Source: CAYWFU01 sp964457585
GTDB taxonomy: Bacteria; JACRDZ01
NCBI GenBank assembly: GCA_964457585.1
Contig: CAYWFU010000102.1
Coordinates: forward strand, 1-8,499
Direction: 5' to 3'
Length of the DNA stretch: 8,499 nucleotides
The position numbers and the translations under genes were made by a program. The notes beneath the pieces are model-generated. The model was not told the DNA's origin. It was given only the letters and a program-made list of their open reading frames with translations, and searched no databases. Within the stretch, counting starts at the first letter, position 1; each line of letters opens with the position of its first letter. Of the stretch, positions 6,852 to 8,499 are shown in pieces.

Positions 6852-7727
6852 ATGATAAAACTTGTTGCAAATGCTAAAATAAATTTATTTCTTAATATTA
6901 AAAATAAACGTCCTGATGGTTATCATGATATTGAAAGTATTATGCAGGAAATAGACCTGCATGATGTAATTTCTGTTGAATCAAATTCTACAGGGGAAAT
7001 ATTAATAACTAATACAGGGAATAATACAGATGATAATATCCCCTGGGATGAAAATAATTTAGCTTATAAGGCAGCTAAATTATTTATAACTTCTTTAGGA
7101 ATTAAAAATGGCCTTGATATAAAAATAGAAAAAAATATTCCTTCCTCCGCTGGTTTAGGTGGGGGGAGCAGTGATGCAGCGGCAACACTAACTGGGGTCA
7201 ATAGATTATGGAATATTAATTTGCCAAAGGATATTCTAACGCAGATGGGGGAAAAGATTGGTTCTGATGTGCCTTTTTTCCTGTATGGAAAAACTGCTCT
7301 CGTTACCGGAAAAGGTGAAAAAATAATTTCACTGCCAGCACTTCCTGAAATTTGGTTTGTACTGGTTAAGCCTCCTCTGGCTGTTTCCACGCGATGGGCT
7401 TATGATTGTTTTGATTTAGAATATACTGATGAACCTGATAATGATTTTGTTTGCAAAGAAATTATAAGCTGTCTTGAGGAAAAAAAATCAGAAAAAATAT
7501 ATAAATTATTATTTAATAATATGGAAAAACCTATTTTTAAACATTACCCGTTATTAAAAGAGATTAAAGAACTTTTAATTAACCTGGGTGCAGAAAATGC
7601 TCTTATGGCAGGGAGTGGTTCAACAATATTTGGGGTCTGCAAAAATAAGAAAACAGCAGAAGCAATATATGAAAAAATTATTTCATATAATTTAGGGAAA
7701 GTTTATATTTGCAAATCAATAAATTAA
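6852..7727 (+). CDS. ispE: 4-diphosphocytidyl-2-C-methyl-D-erythritol kinase
   Basis: Cytoplasmic GHMP-family kinase of the MEP isoprenoid pathway: phosphorylates the 2-hydroxyl of CDP-ME with ATP. The 291-residue protein has the usual length. Motif 1 VANAKINLFLNI (5-16) holds the catalytic Lys9; RPDGYHDI (20-27) binds substrate; the glycine-rich ATP loop is PSSAGLGGGSSDAA (97-110); GSDVPFF (137-143) provides catalytic Asp139; and the C-terminal GHMP motif LMAGSGSTIFG lies at 251-261. All key residues are present. The ATG is fixed by the conserved N-terminus, but no Shine-Dalgarno precedes it; the upstream bases are almost all A and T. It starts a rightward unit with spoVG, 21 bases downstream, an adjacency also found nearby in Bacillus. 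Its pathway ends in the isoprenoids that include polyprenyl carriers likely used by the divergent operon. Confidence 0.97.
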   Translation: MIKLVANAKINLFLNIKNKRPDGYHDIESIMQEIDLHDVISVESNSTGEILITNTGNNTDDNIPWDENNLAYKAAKLFITSLGIKNGLDIKIEKNIPSSAGLGGGSSDAAATLTGVNRLWNINLPKDILTQMGEKIGSDVPFFLYGKTALVTGKGEKIISLPALPEIWFVLVKPPLAVSTRWAYDCFDLEYTDEPDNDFVCKEIISCLEEKKSEKIYKLLFNNMEKPIFKHYPLLKEIKELLINLGAENALMAGSGSTIFGVCKNKKTAEAIYEKIISYNLGKVYICKSIN

Positions 7728-7732
7728 ATTGG

Positions 7733-7746
7733 AAGGTGGTGAGGTG
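7733..7746 (+). promoter_or_regulatory. Ribosome binding region of spoVG (two overlapping purine-rich motifs)
   Basis: The 21-base gap after ispE contains AAGGTG (7733-7738) and GAGGTG (7741-7746) before the ATG at 7749. The first has a workable spacer of about 10 bases; the second is only two bases from the ATG and probably too close. The purine-rich site contrasts with ispE, which has none, and suggests that spoVG is translated much more strongly than ispE from the same message. Confidence 0.65.
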
Positions 7747-7748
7747 TA

Positions 7749-8144
7749 ATGGAAATTACAGAAGTGCGCGTTTATCCACGTAATAAAGATGCAGAAAAAG
7801 TAAAAGCTTATGTAACAATAACTTTTGATAATTGCTTTGTTGTGAGAGATTTAAAAATTCTTAACGGTAAAAATGGACTATTTGTTGCGATGCCAAGCCG
7901 TAAGCTTCGTGTATCCTGTCCAAAATGCGGGTATAAGAATAGAGTGCATAGCAAATTTTGCAATAGCTGCGGAAATAATATTGAAGGAATAAGTACTCCT
8001 GAAGAAGAGGTGGATAAAAAGGATGAACACAAAGATATTGCTCATCCAATCACCTCTGAAATGAGAAATTATTTACAGGATATAGTTTTGAAAGCTTATC
8101 AAGATAAAATTAATGAAGAAGCTTCAAGCGAAAATGTGAAATAA
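7749..8144 (+). CDS. spoVG: SpoVG family regulator with an inserted zinc ribbon
   Basis: Small nucleic-acid-binding regulator; SpoVG proteins bind DNA and RNA and were named for a role in Bacillus septation and sporulation, although they occur widely in bacteria that do not sporulate. The 131-residue protein is longer than the usual 85-100. Residues 1-52 match the N-terminal half (MEITEVRVYP, ITFDNCFVVRDLKILNG, GLFVAMPSRK). Residues about 96-118 match the C-terminal half (DIAHPITSEMR, then an amphipathic helix). Between them, where ordinary SpoVG has a short loop, about 40 residues are inserted with a zinc-ribbon pattern CPKCG (Cys57, Cys60) and CNSCG (Cys71, Cys74), followed by an acidic, lysine-rich linker (84-95). 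I recall similar ribbon-bearing SpoVG proteins in Planctomycetes-related lineages, but could not check. It is probably co-transcribed with ispE. Confidence 0.93.
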   Translation: MEITEVRVYPRNKDAEKVKAYVTITFDNCFVVRDLKILNGKNGLFVAMPSRKLRVSCPKCGYKNRVHSKFCNSCGNNIEGISTPEEEVDKKDEHKDIAHPITSEMRNYLQDIVLKAYQDKINEEASSENVK

Positions 8145-8175
8145 TTTATCATTTTAATAATTATTAGAAAAAGGT

Positions 8176-8323
8176 GCAGGGGCTGTCTAAAGAGTTTAAT
8201 TTTTTTATAAAGAGACAAAGGGAGAGCAGAATATTTATTAGTTCTATAATATATAGCTTAGAACTATTATATATACTACAGTAAAATGTGATATTTTCCT
8301 GCAATCATTTTAGACAACCCTGC
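8176..8323. mobile_element. MITE-like element with imperfect terminal inverted repeats
   Basis: The left end GCAGGGGCTGTCTAAA (8176-8191) matches the reverse complement of the right end (8308-8323) with one extra base and one substitution. The 12-base inner portion GGGCTGTCTAAA versus GGGTTGTCTAAA (8180-8191 and 8309-8320) has a single mismatch and resembles ends of DDE-type insertion sequences. Further inside, GCAG (8226-8229) faces CTGC (8299-8302), and TAGTTCT (8239-8245) pairs with AGAACTA (8260-8266) as a central hairpin, so the element is largely self-complementary. It encodes nothing. No clear target duplication is seen, which lowers confidence that it moved as a unit. Alternatively it is simply the terminator of ispE-spoVG with an unusually long loop. 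Confidence 0.5.
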
Positions 8324-8330
8324 TTTTTTT
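8176..8330 (+). terminator. Possible intrinsic terminator of ispE-spoVG formed by the inverted ends plus T-tract
   Basis: GCAGGG (8176-8181) can pair with CCCTGC (8318-8323), immediately followed by seven T residues (8324-8330). That gives a GC-rich stem with a U-tract, but the enclosed loop is over 130 bases, so it needs the internal hairpins to bring the ends together. It is the best terminator candidate after spoVG; no compact one was found. Confidence 0.4.
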
Positions 8331-8447
8331 ATTTACACTGCATGAATGTCACCTATTAGAAATTTATCTGGAGGATGCACCAATTCATCCCCACTTTAAC
8401 GGTATTTACACTAAATCGGAATTTAGGTTATTATTTTGGGCTAACTA

Positions 8448-8467
8448 TTACCCACAAGTCTGGGTAA
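8448..8467. repeat. Small inverted repeat (hairpin)
   Basis: TTACCCA (8448-8454), a six-base loop, and TGGGTAA (8461-8467) form a perfect 7-bp stem directly before the heptamer repeat. There is no T-tract after it, so it is not an obvious terminator; it could be an operator or part of a repeat that continues past the window. Confidence 0.5.
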
Positions 8468-8470
8468 ATA

Positions 8471-8499
8471 GCATTGACAATTGGCAATTGAGCATTGAG
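8471..8499. repeat. Degenerate 7-bp tandem repeat running off the window edge
   Basis: Four consecutive units GCATTGA, CAATTGG, CAATTGA, GCATTGA (8471-8498) fit the consensus (G/C)(C/A)ATTG(A/G), and the next base, G, could begin a fifth. Units 1 and 4 are identical, as are units 2 and 3 apart from the last base. The array probably continues beyond 8499. Confidence 0.65.

Larger units (their letters stand above)
8145..8499. other. Gene-free 355-bp stretch at the right edge
   Basis: No convincing gene is visible on either strand. From left to right it holds about 30 AT-rich bases after the spoVG stop, a 148-bp element with inverted ends (8176-8323), a T-tract, roughly 115 bases of unassigned sequence with a weak hairpin CTAAAT/ATTTAG (8411-8426), a 7-bp-stem hairpin (8448-8467) and a heptamer tandem repeat at the very end. 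Confidence 0.7.

Noticed and set aside
7064..7390. 108-codon minus-strand open frame within ispE
   Set aside because: Antisense to the GHMP kinase motifs, which fix the plus strand as coding; its composition mirrors the conserved glycine-rich region.
8314..8499. Stop-free plus-strand frame of about 62 codons running off the right edge
   Set aside because: It has no ATG, GTG or TTG start within the window, begins inside the MITE-like right end, crosses the hairpin and heptamer repeat, and matches no family I recognise. More sequence to the right would decide.
8471..8499. Possible start of a CRISPR array
   Set aside because: The units are 7 bp long and directly adjacent with no spacers, which does not fit CRISPR repeats.

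Overview
This is an AT-rich bacterial chromosome fragment with seven credible protein-coding genes in two divergent transcription units, separated and flanked by palindromic DNA. No rRNA, tRNA, CRISPR array or transposase gene is visible. The organism cannot be named from the sequence. The low GC content, a SpoVG with a zinc ribbon inserted in its variable loop, a PurL carrying PurS-like sequence but no glutaminase domain, and the ispE-spoVG order suggest an uncultured lineage, perhaps near Omnitrophota or another PVC-adjacent candidate phylum. That placement is an inference with low confidence.

Leftward unit (6543 down to 2, minus strand), in transcription order: a 62-residue one-segment membrane protein of unknown function; a polyprenyl-phosphate-type family 2 glycosyltransferase with two C-terminal membrane helices; a class I SAM-dependent methyltransferase (Methyltransf_24-like); a GT39/PMT-like multi-membrane glycosyltransferase; and purL, a purine biosynthesis enzyme. 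Gaps between genes are 17, 1, 4 and 19 bases, so this looks like one operon. The first four genes suggest assembly of a lipid-linked sugar and its transfer to a surface or lipid acceptor, with methylation of some intermediate. purL at the end appears functionally unrelated.

Rightward unit (6852 to 8144, plus strand): ispE (MEP isoprenoid pathway kinase) followed 21 bases later by spoVG (nucleic-acid-binding regulator). The same two genes lie close together in Bacillus. IspE ultimately supplies isoprenoids, which include the polyprenyl carrier lipids that the leftward operon probably uses.

Divergent intergenic region (6544-6851): a 163-bp near-palindrome (6564-6726) with perfect 30-bp outer arms fills most of it. 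A good leftward promoter (TTGATT-16-TATAAT) sits just outside its right edge, so the leftward mRNA should begin at the palindrome and carry it as a long hairpin leader. Three of the arm mismatches become G:U pairs only in the leftward RNA. Two overlapping rightward promoters lie just in front of ispE.

Right end (8145-8499): no gene found. It holds a 148-bp MITE-like element with imperfect inverted ends followed by a T-tract (a possible terminator), a small hairpin, and a degenerate 7-bp tandem repeat that runs off the window edge. The palindromic leader, the MITE-like element and the heptamer repeat are the least explained features here.
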